Below are positions 1 to 9,540 of a stretch of 64,000 bases of DNA, in pieces. This DNA is from Bifidobacterium olomucense (GTDB lineage: Bacteria; Actinomycetota; Actinomycetes; Actinomycetales; Bifidobacteriaceae): contig NZ_JAAIIG010000008.1 in the NCBI RefSeq assembly GCF_012932375.1, positions 1 to 64,000 on the forward strand, in the 5' to 3' direction. Position 1 is the stretch's first letter, and every line of letters begins with the position of its first letter. Position numbers and translations under genes: made by a program. A model generated the notes under the pieces. The model was given only the letters and a program-made list of their open reading frames with translations, made no database searches and was not told the DNA's origin.

Positions 1-1
1 G

Positions 2-73
2 CCGGCCGTCGGCATCGATGCCTACGAGAACGGATTCGGCATCAGAAAAGGATGGGCAGGACGCTCAAAATAA
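2..73 (+). CDS. C-terminal end of an unidentified protein (partial)
   Basis: An open frame enters from the left edge and runs 23 codons to a TAA at 71-73. It ends in a Gly/Arg/Lys-rich tail (GWAGRSK). Codons such as GGC, ATC, GAG, AAC and GCC match the strong GC3 bias of the confident genes nearby, while the other frames look noncoding, so I read it as the real end of a gene whose body lies outside the window. It points toward the rhamnose genes and could belong to the same polysaccharide locus, but nothing in 23 residues identifies a family. Confidence 0.4.
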   Translation, partial: PAVGIDAYENGFGIRKGWAGRSK

Positions 74-116
74 TCCACGCCACGCGATGACACGCGCGGA
101 TAAGACCCACGTTTCT

Positions 117-395
117 TTACTTAACCCGTTTATCCAGTAGACGCTGAGCCATGCCATTCGATGCGGTCTCGCTGATGGTCTGCCAACCTCGGCGTTCCGC
201 CATACGCCGGAACTCGGCAAGTATTACTGTTTTGCCCACGCCGCGTGCGCCGGTTACACGCATAAGTCGTCCAGGTGCTCCCGATCCATTATCGAGTCCC
301 TCTTCAAAATCATCGAGCACAATGTCTCTTCCAATAAGCACCGGAGGTAAATGTCCTGCGCTTGGCTTGAAAGGATTGATTCTTGTGCTCAGCAT
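117..395 (-). pseudogene. Truncated AAA-type ATPase remnant
   Basis: This 92-residue frame has the N-terminal part of a stand-alone AAA ATPase: a lead-in resembling PPVLIGRD, then a P-loop GARGVGKT near residues 49-56, then a helix rich in Arg and Glu. It stops at a TAA shortly after, in KRVK. Related ATPases with this start run to roughly 400 residues, and Walker B, sensor and C-terminal parts are missing. No continuation was found in the 116 bases downstream. A Shine-Dalgarno-like GGAG lies just before the ATG at 395. It is best called a broken remnant at the edge of a variable polysaccharide region. A short functional protein is possible but unlikely. Confidence 0.6.
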
Positions 396-460
396 GATAC
401 TCCAGAGACTAAGTTAATACATATGTTGCGTAGTGCGACGTTGCTTGCCCATTGTAGCAA

Positions 461-529
461 GATTCTAAAAGAATCTAAGAAGTTCTAAAACAATCTAAAA
501 GTTCTAAAACAATCTAAAAGTTTCTAAAT
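461..529 (+). repeat. Seven helically phased WTCTAAAA repeats upstream of rmlB
   Basis: The octamer TTCTAAAA or ATCTAAAA, with small variants, begins at 463, 473, 483, 493, 502, 512 and 522, a period of 10 (once 9) bases. The A/T tracts therefore face the same side of the helix. The block ends about 42 bases before the -10 hexamer of rmlB. It could be an intrinsic bend, an UP-like activator or a multi-site operator. Confidence 0.75.
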
Positions 530-570
530 CTTCGATGTCGCCCCCATTCGCCGCAGGGCACAGGCTACAG

Positions 571-576
571 TAATAT
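571..576 (+). promoter_or_regulatory. -10 hexamer TAATAT of rmlB (leaderless)
   Basis: TAATAT ends 8 bases before the rmlB ATG at 585. Transcription would start at or next to the start codon, and no Shine-Dalgarno sequence is needed or seen. No convincing -35 was found. Confidence 0.6.
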
Positions 577-578
577 AA

Positions 579-1607
<1,029 letters not shown>

Positions 1608-1610
1608 ACT

Positions 1611-1659
1611 ATTGAGGGGAGTGGCGTCCGAATTGGACTGGCTCCCCTCAATCAATTTT
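1611..1659 (+). terminator. Hairpin with short T run after rmlB
   Basis: The 11-bp perfect arms 1611-1621 and 1642-1652 (ATTGAGGGGAG / CTCCCCTCAAT) are followed by CAATTTT. It may terminate or attenuate rmlB transcripts before rmlCD. Confidence 0.6.
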
Positions 1660-1767
1660 ACTGGTCAACCATGCCGATGCCTTATCGCGGGCACATCCTC
1701 TCCCTCAAATCAGGGAACAAGCTAAGAGCAACCGAATACGAATACCTTATATATAAGGACAATAATT

Positions 1768-3222
1768 ATGTCGTTTGATTTCGAAAAGGAACTCAAGGTC
1801 ACAGAGACCAATATCCCGGGCCTTCTGGTGTTCGATCTGCCGGTCCATGGCGATAACCGTGGTTGGTTCAAGGAGAACTGGCAGCGTGCCAAGATGACCG
1901 CGCTGGGCCTGCCGGATTTCGGCCCGGTTCAGAACAACATCAGCTTTAACGCTACCAAAGGCGTGACCCGTGGCATTCATGCCGAGCCTTGGGACAAGTA
2001 CATCTCCATCGCCGCAGGAGAGATCTTCGGCGCATGGGTGGATCTTCGTCCGGGGGAGAGCTTCGGTCAGGTGTTCACCACCCGTCTTGACCCGAGCAAA
2101 GCAATTTACGTGCCGCGCGGCGTGGGCAACAGCTTCCAGGCGCTGCAGGACGGCACCGTGTACACCTATCTGGTGAACGCGCATTGGAGTCTGGAACAGA
2201 AGAAAACTTATACGTTCGTGAACCTCGCCGACCCGGAACTCAACATTCAGTGGCCGATCCCGCTGGAAGAATCCGAGCGCTCCGAAGCCGACCTCCACCA
2301 TCCGATACTCAAGGACGCCAAGCCCATGGCTTCCAAGCGCACGCTGGTGACCGGCTGCAACGGCCAGCTTGGCCACGCGATCCGTGCATATGCCGAGGCG
2401 CACAACCTTGAAGGCTTCGAATACACCGATATCGATGAATTTGATTTCTCTGATCCTGCTGCATACAGCAAATACGACTGGAGCCTGTACGGCACGATCA
2501 TCAATGCCGGTGCCTACACGGCTGTGGACAAGGCCGAAACCGCTGAAGGCCGTCCGATCGCGTGGAAGGCAAACGCTCAGGGGCCGGCGCTGCTGGCGAA
2601 GGTAGCCAAAGACCACCACATCACGCTGGTGCATGTCAGCTCTGATTACGTGTTCGACGGAACTGCTGAGGAACATACGGAAACCGAGGCGTTCGCGCCG
2701 CTGGGCGTGTACGGTCAGACTAAGGCCGCCGGCGACATCGCCGTGGCCAATGCGCCGGAGCATTACATTCTGCGCTCCAGCTGGGTAATTGGCGAAGGCC
2801 ATAACTTCGTCAAGACCATGATGATGCTGTCCAACAAGGTAGCCGATCCGAATGATGGTCTGAATCAGGTGACCGTGGTGGACGATCAGTACGGCCGCCT
2901 CACCTTCACGCGCGATATGGCCGAAGCGATCTTCCATCTGCTGGACTCCCGCGCTCCGTATGGTACGTACAACCTGACTGGATCCGGTGCCGTGAAGTCC
3001 TGGGCGGACATTGCCGCTGCCGTGTTCGAGCAGACCAACGGCAACGGAGACAAAGTCAAGCCGATTAGCACCGCAGAGTACTTCGCCAACGCCAAGGCTC
3101 CGGTCAGCCCGCGCCCGACCCACTCCGCGCTTGATCTGACCAAGATCAGCGAGGCCGGCTACACGCCTGCCGACTGGGAGGAGACGCTCAAGACGTATGT
3201 GGCCCAAGAACTGGCCAAGTAA
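1768..3222 (+). CDS. rmlCD: Fused dTDP-4-dehydrorhamnose 3,5-epimerase / dTDP-4-dehydrorhamnose reductase
   Basis: A two-domain protein of 484 residues that performs the last two steps to dTDP-L-rhamnose. Residues 1 to about 185 are the cupin RmlC epimerase (GDNRGWFKENWQ, GVTRGIHAEP with the catalytic-type His, YVPRGVGNSFQ). From about residue 190 comes the RmlD reductase: nucleotide motif TGCNGQLG, then SSDYVFDGT, then the catalytic pair Tyr315/Lys319 in YGQTK. Most bacteria encode these as separate genes; the fusion is typical of bifidobacteria and should channel the unstable keto intermediate. AAGGA precedes the ATG at 1768. A Met at the domain junction (base 2326) has no strong ribosome site. 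The next gene, rmlA, follows after 21 bases. Confidence 0.95.
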   Translation: MSFDFEKELKVTETNIPGLLVFDLPVHGDNRGWFKENWQRAKMTALGLPDFGPVQNNISFNATKGVTRGIHAEPWDKYISIAAGEIFGAWVDLRPGESFGQVFTTRLDPSKAIYVPRGVGNSFQALQDGTVYTYLVNAHWSLEQKKTYTFVNLADPELNIQWPIPLEESERSEADLHHPILKDAKPMASKRTLVTGCNGQLGHAIRAYAEAHNLEGFEYTDIDEFDFSDPAAYSKYDWSLYGTIINAGAYTAVDKAETAEGRPIAWKANAQGPALLAKVAKDHHITLVHVSSDYVFDGTAEEHTETEAFAPLGVYGQTKAAGDIAVANAPEHYILRSSWVIGEGHNFVKTMMMLSNKVADPNDGLNQVTVVDDQYGRLTFTRDMAEAIFHLLDSRAPYGTYNLTGSGAVKSWADIAAAVFEQTNGNGDKVKPISTAEYFANAKAPVSPRPTHSALDLTKISEAGYTPADWEETLKTYVAQELAK

Positions 3223-3243
3223 GCCAAGTAAGGAGAACAGGCA

Positions 3244-4146
3244 ATGAAGGGCATTATTCTTGCGGGAGGCTCGGGCACTCGTCTCTACCCGTTGACCACG
3301 GTGACCTCCAAGCAGCTGCTGCCGGTGTATGACAAGCCGATGATCTACTACCCGCTGAGCGTGCTCATGCTGGCCGGTATTCGAGACATCCTTATCATCT
3401 CCACGCCGAAAGACCTGCCGAACTTCGAGCGCCTGCTAGGTGATGGTTCTCATTACGGTGTGAACTTCTCCTACAAGGTGCAGCCTTCGCCGGACGGTCT
3501 GGCACAGGCGTTCCTGCTCGGCGAAGAGTTCATCGATGGCGAGCCGTGTGCGCTGGTACTGGGCGACAACATCTTCTACGGCAACGGTCTGGGCAACACG
3601 TTGCGCAAGGCTGTGGCCAAGGCCGAAGACGGTGAAGGCGCGAGCGTGTTCGGCTACTATGTGGACGATCCGGAACGCTATGGCGTAGTGGAGTTTGACG
3701 CGAACAAGAAGGCCGTGTCCATTGAAGAGAAGCCGGCGGTGCCGAAGTCGAATTACGCGGTGACCGGCCTGTACTTCTACGATGAGCGCGTGACCGAGTT
3801 TGCCAAGCAGGTCAAGCCTTCCGCCCGTGGTGAGCTGGAAATCACCGATTTGAACAAGATGTATTTGGAAGCCGGTTCGCTGAATGTGCGTACGTTGGGC
3901 CGCGGTTACGCATGGTTGGATACGGGCACCATGGATTCCCTGTATGAGGCAGGTGAATTCGTGCGTACCGTGCAGCGCGCGCAGGGCTTGCCGATTGCGG
4001 TGGTTGAGGAGATCGCTTACCAGAACGGTTGGATTAACCGCGATGAGCTGCTGGAGTCCGCTGAGCGTTACGGTAAGAGCCCGTATGGCAAGCATCTGAA
4101 GGATGTGGCCGACGGCAAGGTGGTGCTGATTCCCAACCAGTACTGA
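3244..4146 (+). CDS. rmlA: Glucose-1-phosphate thymidylyltransferase
   Basis: This 300-residue nucleotidyltransferase makes dTDP-glucose from glucose-1-phosphate and dTTP, the committing first step of rhamnose activation. The family signature [11 protein letters not shown] is at residues 8-18, followed by the [18 protein letters not shown] block, the metal-binding LGDNIFYG, and the typical AWLDTGT near residue 225. Length is normal. AAGGAG sits just before the ATG. It lies 21 bases after rmlCD and is surely co-transcribed with it. The rml order here is B-CD-A. A strong hairpin follows, so the rhamnose transcript probably ends before the BY-kinase gene. Confidence 0.96.
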   Translation: MKGIILAGGSGTRLYPLTTVTSKQLLPVYDKPMIYYPLSVLMLAGIRDILIISTPKDLPNFERLLGDGSHYGVNFSYKVQPSPDGLAQAFLLGEEFIDGEPCALVLGDNIFYGNGLGNTLRKAVAKAEDGEGASVFGYYVDDPERYGVVEFDANKKAVSIEEKPAVPKSNYAVTGLYFYDERVTEFAKQVKPSARGELEITDLNKMYLEAGSLNVRTLGRGYAWLDTGTMDSLYEAGEFVRTVQRAQGLPIAVVEEIAYQNGWINRDELLESAERYGKSPYGKHLKDVADGKVVLIPNQY

Positions 4147-4190
4147 TGTGACGCCGATGAGCTGTGGCTCTCAGCTTAGCTGATTGATGA

Positions 4191-4252
4191 ATGACGCGGC
4201 TAACGTCGAATGTAGACGTGGCCGCGTCATTGTCGTATTAGAAAGTTTTTTT
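4191..4252 (+). terminator. Terminator after rmlA
   Basis: Ten-bp perfect arms (4191-4200 and 4221-4230, ATGACGCGGC / GCCGCGTCAT) enclose a 5-bp inner stem ACGTC/GACGT. A run of seven T lies at 4246-4252, about 15 bases past the stem. Confidence 0.65.
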
Positions 4253-4362
4253 AAAGACCGAATGCAGCTACGACCCCGCTCCTCGTCTCTCTAAAACTCG
4301 CGGGGTGGTATTAGTCTGTTGAACTATATGTGAGATTTTTTCCGAAGAGTTAGGGAAGACCA

Positions 4363-5781
4363 TTGACCATCGCTGATTTGCTGCAGATTTTACGCAAGCA
4401 TTTGGTATCTGCGATTATTTCCTTTGTGGTGGTGTTCGCCGCTGTCGCTGCAGTCACGTTCATTATGCCGCCCAAGTACACGGCCACCGCTGAAGTGTTC
4501 GCTACGTATACCGGCCAGTCCGGGCAGGAGCAGTCCACGAACGACATGAGCTCCGGTACCAACTACCTGAACACCCAGATCAAGACCTATCCGGAACTGG
4601 TCAAGACCGAATCGGTGCTGCAGCCGGTGATCAACGATCTTGGTCTCGACATGACCACCGCCGATCTGGCCAATGTGGTGACCGCCACCAACCCGACGAA
4701 CACGTTCATGGTGGATATCTCCGCTGAGGTGGGTGATCCGCAGCAGGCTGCCGACATCGCCAACAGCGTGGCCAAGAACCTTTCCAACCAGATCTCCTCC
4801 GATCTGTACAGCACGGACGGCGGCAAGTCGCCGATTAAGCTTTCCGTAGTGCAGAAGGCTCAGGTGCCGACCGGCCAGAGCTCCCCGAACATCCCGCTGT
4901 ATCTGGCCGCCGGTCTGGTGCTGGGTGTGATTGTGGCCGTGGGCGTCGCCCTGCTCAAGGACATCCTGAACACCAAGGTCGATACGACCGACGACGTGCG
5001 TGAAATTACCCACGCTTCTTCGCTGGGTACCGTGCCGTCCGCAACGATTCTTGACGACAGCCGCCCTGTGGTGGTCGCTCAGCCCGCCGGCAGCGAGGCC
5101 GAAGAGTTCCGTCGCATCCGTACCAACCTCTCCTTCCTCACCACCACCGCCACCAACGATCGTGGCCGTCTGCTGGTCATCACCTCCACCGACCCGTCCG
5201 AAGGCAAGACCACCGTCTCCTCCAACGTGGCTGTGGCACTGGCCGAGGAAGGCAAGAGCGTACTGCTTATCGACGCCGATCTTCGTCACCCGTCCGTGGC
5301 ACACAAGCTCGGCATCGAAGGCCATGTGGGTCTGTCCCACGTGCTGTCCCGTCAGGCTTCTCCGGCGGACGTCATCCAGAAGTACTGGAAGCAGAACCTG
5401 CACATCATGCCTGCCGGCAAGCGTCCGGCCAACGCCAGCATTCTGCTCAACTCCGACATCATGAAGGAGATGGTGGAACAGGCGCTCACCCAGTACAACT
5501 ACGTGATCATCGATACTGCACCGCTGTCCGTGGCCAGCGACGCCACCGTGTTCGGCCGTATGGCCGGCGGCCTGGTGCTGGTAACCGGCAAGGGCGTTGT
5601 GGAGAAGAAGGAGCTGGAAGGCACCGCGCAGGCGCTGAAGACCGCCGAAGTGCCGATTCTGGGCTTCATCTTCAACTTCGCCGATCCGAAGAAGATTCAT
5701 TCGAAGAACTATTACTACTACTATTACGAGGACGGCAACAAGCGTTCCTCCCGCAAGGAGAGCCGCTCTCGTAAGAAGTGA
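4363..5781 (+). CDS. Wzz-type chain-length regulator fused to a bacterial tyrosine kinase
   Basis: A 472-residue membrane protein that should control exopolysaccharide polymerisation and export. The N-terminal Wzz domain has a membrane segment near residues 14-37, an extracellular loop, and a second membrane segment near 178-200. The cytoplasmic BY-kinase domain carries Walker A (SEGKTT, about residue 278), Walker A' (LIDADLRHP, about 302) and a Walker B-like VIIDTAP. It ends in a run of six tyrosines (about 449-454) for autophosphorylation. Having both halves in one chain is the proteobacterial and actinobacterial layout, unlike the split CpsC/CpsD pair of Firmicutes. It starts at TTG 4363 after AGGGAAG. 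Its place after the rml genes supports a role in surface polysaccharide. Confidence 0.92.
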   Translation: MTIADLLQILRKHLVSAIISFVVVFAAVAAVTFIMPPKYTATAEVFATYTGQSGQEQSTNDMSSGTNYLNTQIKTYPELVKTESVLQPVINDLGLDMTTADLANVVTATNPTNTFMVDISAEVGDPQQAADIANSVAKNLSNQISSDLYSTDGGKSPIKLSVVQKAQVPTGQSSPNIPLYLAAGLVLGVIVAVGVALLKDILNTKVDTTDDVREITHASSLGTVPSATILDDSRPVVVAQPAGSEAEEFRRIRTNLSFLTTTATNDRGRLLVITSTDPSEGKTTVSSNVAVALAEEGKSVLLIDADLRHPSVAHKLGIEGHVGLSHVLSRQASPADVIQKYWKQNLHIMPAGKRPANASILLNSDIMKEMVEQALTQYNYVIIDTAPLSVASDATVFGRMAGGLVLVTGKGVVEKKELEGTAQALKTAEVPILGFIFNFADPKKIHSKNYYYYYYEDGNKRSSRKESRSRKK

Positions 5782-5811
5782 TCTTCTCTAACTGAAGAAT
5801 CTCATTGAACG

Positions 5812-5857
5812 TGCCGGTTGTGGATATGAATCCATAGCCGGCATGTTTTGTTTTTTC
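5812..5857 (+). terminator. Terminator after the BY-kinase gene
   Basis: A stem built on TGCCGG...CCGGCA, with inner pairing GTGGAT/ATCCAT, is followed by TTTTGTTTTTT. The rest of the gap up to 6050 shows no gene. Confidence 0.7.
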
Positions 5858-6049
5858 CGTTGTCAGTTCAACTATTGGTAAAGAAATATGGAGTCTTGCG
5901 GACAATTGGTTCGTTATGGCAACGGGTCTGGATAGACTAGCCCTTTGGTACGGTCTTGATACGCAGTTCGATAGACAGACTGGAATAAGGCTGGGACGCG
6001 CCGTTACCGGTGCGTGTGAGTTTGAGTGAGTTGCAAAGGAATGAAAGAT

Positions 6050-7666
6050 ATGGGAACAGAGGGACGTCCTGAACCGAAGCTGGACGCAGGTTCTCCCGCA
6101 ACGCCCGCGAGCGGAGACATCGTTGACACCTTCTGGGACATTCCGCCAATCGAATTTCCCTCTGAATCTGGTAACGCTGGTGCGTCTGCTACCACCGATA
6201 GCGAAGCTCAGAGCACGCTGAAGGGATTGCATGACGGTACGAATGCACTGAACGTCGACGAAAACGCCGGTCTGTCGTTCCCCTCGTTCGATGACGTGCT
6301 GCAGTGGCCTACCGCCAATTCCTCCGCATCATCGGCAAAGTCCTCGGCCGACAACGCCGAAACTGCGGTGCTTGGTACTTTCCCGGATGCTCATGCGGCA
6401 ACGCAGCCCGATGCTCCAACCGCGACGATGGCGATGCCGAGCGTGCCATCGGCTGATGCACAGTCTTCTGCTTCCGCCGGGCAGACGCTGCCTTTGTTCA
6501 CACCGGTCGATAAGCCGTCGTCTGATACGTCCAAGAGCAATGAACACGACGATTTGAATATCGACTTCAGCGCCATCGAACACAATCCGGAACCGGTGGA
6601 GGAGCCGAAGCACGAGAATGCCGGTGGCGCTCGTGCCGAGAAGGGAAATGGCAAAGGCAAGATCATCGCTATCTCAGTGATCGCAGTTGTGGCCGTGATA
6701 GCGGCGATCGTAGGCGGTATTTATTACTGGCGTACCGATGATCAGCGTCAGGAAGCCCGGCGTCTGCACAGTGCCGCACTGGCGCAATGCGAAAAGGCGG
6801 TGGATGAATACTCTGCGGCGCAGGAGGCTTTGACCAAGGTGCTTTCCAACGCGAAGAGCGCTCAGGCCATCAAGTCCGATCAAGTGGCGGACGGTGCTAC
6901 CGTAACCGCGCTGAAAAAGGCGGTCTCTGCAGTGAAGGATGCTGAAACCATCGAGTGCAAGGCATCCGCGTCTACGACGAACCTAAAGGAATACGCGAAG
7001 ACGGCTACTACGCAGAGCAAGACTGCGGAAAGCAATGCTCAGGCGATCACCGCCGCCGCCAAGGCCGTTACGGACAGCAAGAACGCCAAGGATGTGAACG
7101 ACGCCAAGCAGTCTCTGCAAGACAAGATCACCGAGGCGCAGACGTTGCTGGATTCCAGCCTGTACGCCGTGGCGGACGACACCACGCGTACCACGCTGAG
7201 CGCTGACGTCGATGCAGCCAACGATGTGCTGGCCAACAAGTCCACCGATGTCAAGGCGATGCAGGCCGCAGTGACCACGCTGAACACGGATATTGACGCC
7301 GTCAACGCGTCCATGGCCGCATACACCGCCCAGCAGCAGGCCGCAGCTCAGGCGCAGCCTGATACCGGTTATTACAACGGTGGTTTGACGGGCGGCAACA
7401 CCGGCGGTGCCTTAGGCGACGATACTGGTGGTAATTCTGGTGGTAACTCTGGCGATAACTCGGGTAGTAACGGTAGTGGCAATTCCGGAAGTAACTCTGG
7501 TGGTAATTCTGGAGGTAATGGTGGTAGTAACTCCGGAAGTAACTCGGGCAGTAATGGTAGTAACGGTGGTAGCTCTGGTGGTAACTCTAGTGGTAACTCC
7601 GGCGATAACTCAGGCTCTAATGGCTCTGGAACTGGAACCGGTAGCGAAAGCGAAGAGACTGAATGA
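6050..7666 (+). CDS. Single-pass membrane protein with Ala/Lys-rich helical ectodomain and Gly/Asn/Ser tail
   Basis: About 538 residues with no family I recognise. There is an acidic, Ser/Ala-rich cytoplasmic N-terminal half of about 200 residues, a Lys/Gly-rich patch, one membrane helix (IIAISVIAVVAVIAAIVGGIYYW), then an Ala/Lys/Asp-rich region likely to be coiled coil (about residues 235-435), and a tail of GGNSGGNS-type repeats ending in acidic residues. With no N-terminal signal peptide, the helix would act as a signal anchor with the C-terminus outside. An upstream GTG frame exists from 6026, but the ATG at 6050 has AAAGGA nine bases ahead and is preferred. It could be a surface stalk or a wall-spanning protein. 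The function is unknown. Confidence 0.8.
   Translation: MGTEGRPEPKLDAGSPATPASGDIVDTFWDIPPIEFPSESGNAGASATTDSEAQSTLKGLHDGTNALNVDENAGLSFPSFDDVLQWPTANSSASSAKSSADNAETAVLGTFPDAHAATQPDAPTATMAMPSVPSADAQSSASAGQTLPLFTPVDKPSSDTSKSNEHDDLNIDFSAIEHNPEPVEEPKHENAGGARAEKGNGKGKIIAISVIAVVAVIAAIVGGIYYWRTDDQRQEARRLHSAALAQCEKAVDEYSAAQEALTKVLSNAKSAQAIKSDQVADGATVTALKKAVSAVKDAETIECKASASTTNLKEYAKTATTQSKTAESNAQAITAAAKAVTDSKNAKDVNDAKQSLQDKITEAQTLLDSSLYAVADDTTRTTLSADVDAANDVLANKSTDVKAMQAAVTTLNTDIDAVNASMAAYTAQQQAAAQAQPDTGYYNGGLTGGNTGGALGDDTGGNSGGNSGDNSGSNGSGNSGSNSGGNSGGNGGSNSGSNSGSNGSNGGSSGGNSSGNSGDNSGSNGSGTGTGSESEETE
7428..7640 (+). repeat. Low-complexity GGTAACTCTGG-type repeat encoding Gly/Asn/Ser
   Basis: Short imperfect units encoding GGNS, GSNS and GDNS run through the 3' end of the gene. 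Such a tract can change length by slippage in steps of 3 bases or more and so vary the linker length. Confidence 0.75.
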
Positions 7667-7709
7667 TTTTGGATATGTATAGAATTAAAAGTCGTATGCA
7701 TATCACATA

Positions 7710-7751
7710 AGAAATGTCCTGCACCGCAGCAAAGTGGTGCAGGACATTTCT
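7710..7751 (+). terminator. Bidirectional terminator between convergent genes
   Basis: Perfect 16-bp arms AGAAATGTCCTGCACC (7710-7725) and GGTGCAGGACATTTCT (7736-7751) surround a 10-base loop. T-rich flanks on both strands suit the convergent genes on either side. Confidence 0.85.
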
Positions 7752-7777
7752 TTATATAAACCGAAAATCGATACCAA

Positions 7778-8212
7778 TCAGGCGGTCTTCTTGCGGCCGC
7801 GGCGCTTCATCGTGCCGGCGGTGGCATTGTCCACATCGAAGATCACGGTCTTGTTTTCCGGGTAGGCGGCACCGTTGACGGAAGCGTAAGCCACTTCACC
7901 TTCCGGAGCTTCGGCCAGCGTGAAATAGGCCTTCACAGCCTCCACAATCACCGGATCCTTAATGCTCACGGAAGCGGTCTGCTTGCCCTCGGCCTTGCTG
8001 AACTTTACTGCGTTATCGGACTTATCCGAAGCGGGGGCAATAGCGATTTGCTTGGTCTTCTCGTTGATCAGCACCTTGACGAACGGCGGGAAACCAAGCA
8101 CTTCAACGGTGGCCTTGTTGAAACGAACAATCGAATCGGTCACCGTCATAACAGTTTTGCCCACCGGCTTGACCAAACGGACCTCTTCAAATCCCTGCAG
8201 CAAGGAAGCCAT
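7778..8212 (-). CDS. Conserved small protein of unknown function with a basic C-terminal tail
   Basis: A 144-residue protein, mostly predicted beta (alternating KVLINEKTKQIAIAPAS-type strands) in its first half, with a helix and strands later. It ends in TMKRRGRKKTA. The terminal KRRGRKK looks like an AT-hook-type or other nucleic-acid-binding basic tail. There is no signal peptide or membrane helix, so it is cytoplasmic. The start at 8212 is well placed, with AAGGAG six bases before the ATG on the minus strand. It stands alone between a convergent membrane-protein gene and a co-directional lysozyme-like gene that has its own terminator. I do not recognise the family. DNA or RNA binding is only a guess from the tail. 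Confidence 0.8.
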   Translation of the reverse strand: MASLLQGFEEVRLVKPVGKTVMTVTDSIVRFNKATVEVLGFPPFVKVLINEKTKQIAIAPASDKSDNAVKFSKAEGKQTASVSIKDPVIVEAVKAYFTLAEAPEGEVAYASVNGAAYPENKTVIFDVDNATAGTMKRRGRKKTA

Positions 8213-8395
8213 AATGATCTCCTTAATAGTCGAATAATATATGTATTCTCCTTGGCTATTCTAACGAATAATAACTGAATAATGCAAATGCAATTATGGA
8301 GATATGATCAGGCAATTATCGAATGAAAACCGACAATAAAACGTAAGATTTGATTCAAGATATTCTATAAAAGAACCGCGCATACAGTGCAATGC

Positions 8396-8436
8396 AAAAA
8401 GTCCTTTTCGTGAATCTTATTCACGAAAAGGACTTT
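8396..8436 (-). terminator. Terminator of the lysozyme-like gene
   Basis: Perfect 18-bp arms (8398-8415 and 8419-8436) with a 3-base loop. On the minus strand the stem is followed by five T (8396-8400 is AAAAA on the plus strand). The interval 8213-8395 is AT-rich and shows no gene; it must hold the promoter of the preceding small basic protein. Confidence 0.85.
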
Positions 8437-8490
8437 ATTGTACCTGACGAATCCTGATGAATCGAACCCGGAGAAGTCAGAGATCAAAAA

Positions 8491-9495
8491 TCAGTAGTTC
8501 TTATACGTCATCCAGTGGTTGTACGCCTGCACAATGCCGCCGTAACGCTGGTTGCAATAGTCCACGAACCACTTGAACTGGGTCTTATAGTTGGTCTGCC
8601 AATCAGCGCCGGCGGAAACCATCTTGCTGCCCGGGTAAGCCTGAGCCAATCCGTAGGCGCCGGATGTGGGGTTGGTCGCCGTGGGGCTCCAGCCGGATTC
8701 GTGGCTGATGATGTAGTTCGCGGCGGTGAAATCTTCTTCGCTGTACCCATTGGACAGCAAATACTGATGCGCCCACGACTGAATTTCACCAGCTGGCGTC
8801 GTAGTGCCAAGCGAAGCGGACGACGATGACGAGGAAGACGACGTAGCCGTACCCACCAAAATCACCTTGTCGACCGGAGCCTGTTTGACCCACGATGCGA
8901 ACACATTGGAGGACACGACCTTATCGCCGGCCTTGGTCACCAAAGCAGTGGTTTCCAGAATACCGTTCTGGCCTTCGGTCTCCACCTTCTCCTGTCCCTT
9001 CGGCAGATCGCTGGTTTCCTTGCGGACCTCATTGAAAGCGATTTCCGTTTCCGTGGTCTCCACATCGGCATTGGCGCGATCAATGGTGATCACCGTAGCC
9101 TCGGTAACTTTGGAATCCAGCGCCGGGGAGACCGAATCGCTCGGATCCAACGTGATATTGCCGGTTTCCAGCACATCCTTGACGGTGGTCATATCCGGCT
9201 TTTCACCGAGCACCACGCGCGAATCACCGTTGATTTTCACCGTGACGAATGTGGTGTTCTTATCCGCACTGTTGATCGCGCCGCGAGCGGCGGAACGCGA
9301 GGCGGCCGAATCAGTGGCGGAAAAAGCGGTGACGGTGTTGATGGGGGCCGTGGAATCCGACTGGTAAAAGTTGCGGGACACCACGCCGGCAGCAGTAATC
9401 AACCCTGCGGCGGCCACCAATGCCGCCACCTTCGCCGTCTGCTGACTGCTCAGCAGGGACTTGATGAGGGGGGTACGCTTGCCGTGTTTAGTCAT
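8491..9495 (-). CDS. G5-domain protein with lysozyme-like (transglycosylase) C-terminal domain
   Basis: A secreted or membrane-anchored cell-wall enzyme of 334 residues. A membrane or signal segment (AALVAAAGLITAAGVV) lies near residues 23-38. A DUF348-like stretch follows (VTVKINGDSRVVLGEKPDMTTVKDVL), then a G5 domain ending near PVDKVILVGT, a Ser-rich linker, and a lysozyme-fold domain with IISHESGW supplying the likely catalytic Glu and YGLAQAYPGSKM lining the cleft. The order DUF348-G5-lysozyme fold is that of resuscitation-promoting-factor-like proteins, though the catalytic domain looks more like a general SLT domain. The ATG at 9495 has AAGGAG ahead of it; a longer upstream frame to 9543 lacks such a site. 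It probably remodels peptidoglycan at division or during growth. Confidence 0.88.
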   Translation of the reverse strand: MTKHGKRTPLIKSLLSSQQTAKVAALVAAAGLITAAGVVSRNFYQSDSTAPINTVTAFSATDSAASRSAARGAINSADKNTTFVTVKINGDSRVVLGEKPDMTTVKDVLETGNITLDPSDSVSPALDSKVTEATVITIDRANADVETTETEIAFNEVRKETSDLPKGQEKVETEGQNGILETTALVTKAGDKVVSSNVFASWVKQAPVDKVILVGTATSSSSSSSSASLGTTTPAGEIQSWAHQYLLSNGYSEEDFTAANYIISHESGWSPTATNPTSGAYGLAQAYPGSKMVSAGADWQTNYKTQFKWFVDYCNQRYGGIVQAYNHWMTYKNY

Positions 9496-9540
9496 TGCGC
9501 TCCTTGATTGATCGCACATAAATCCATGTACACGCACAAT

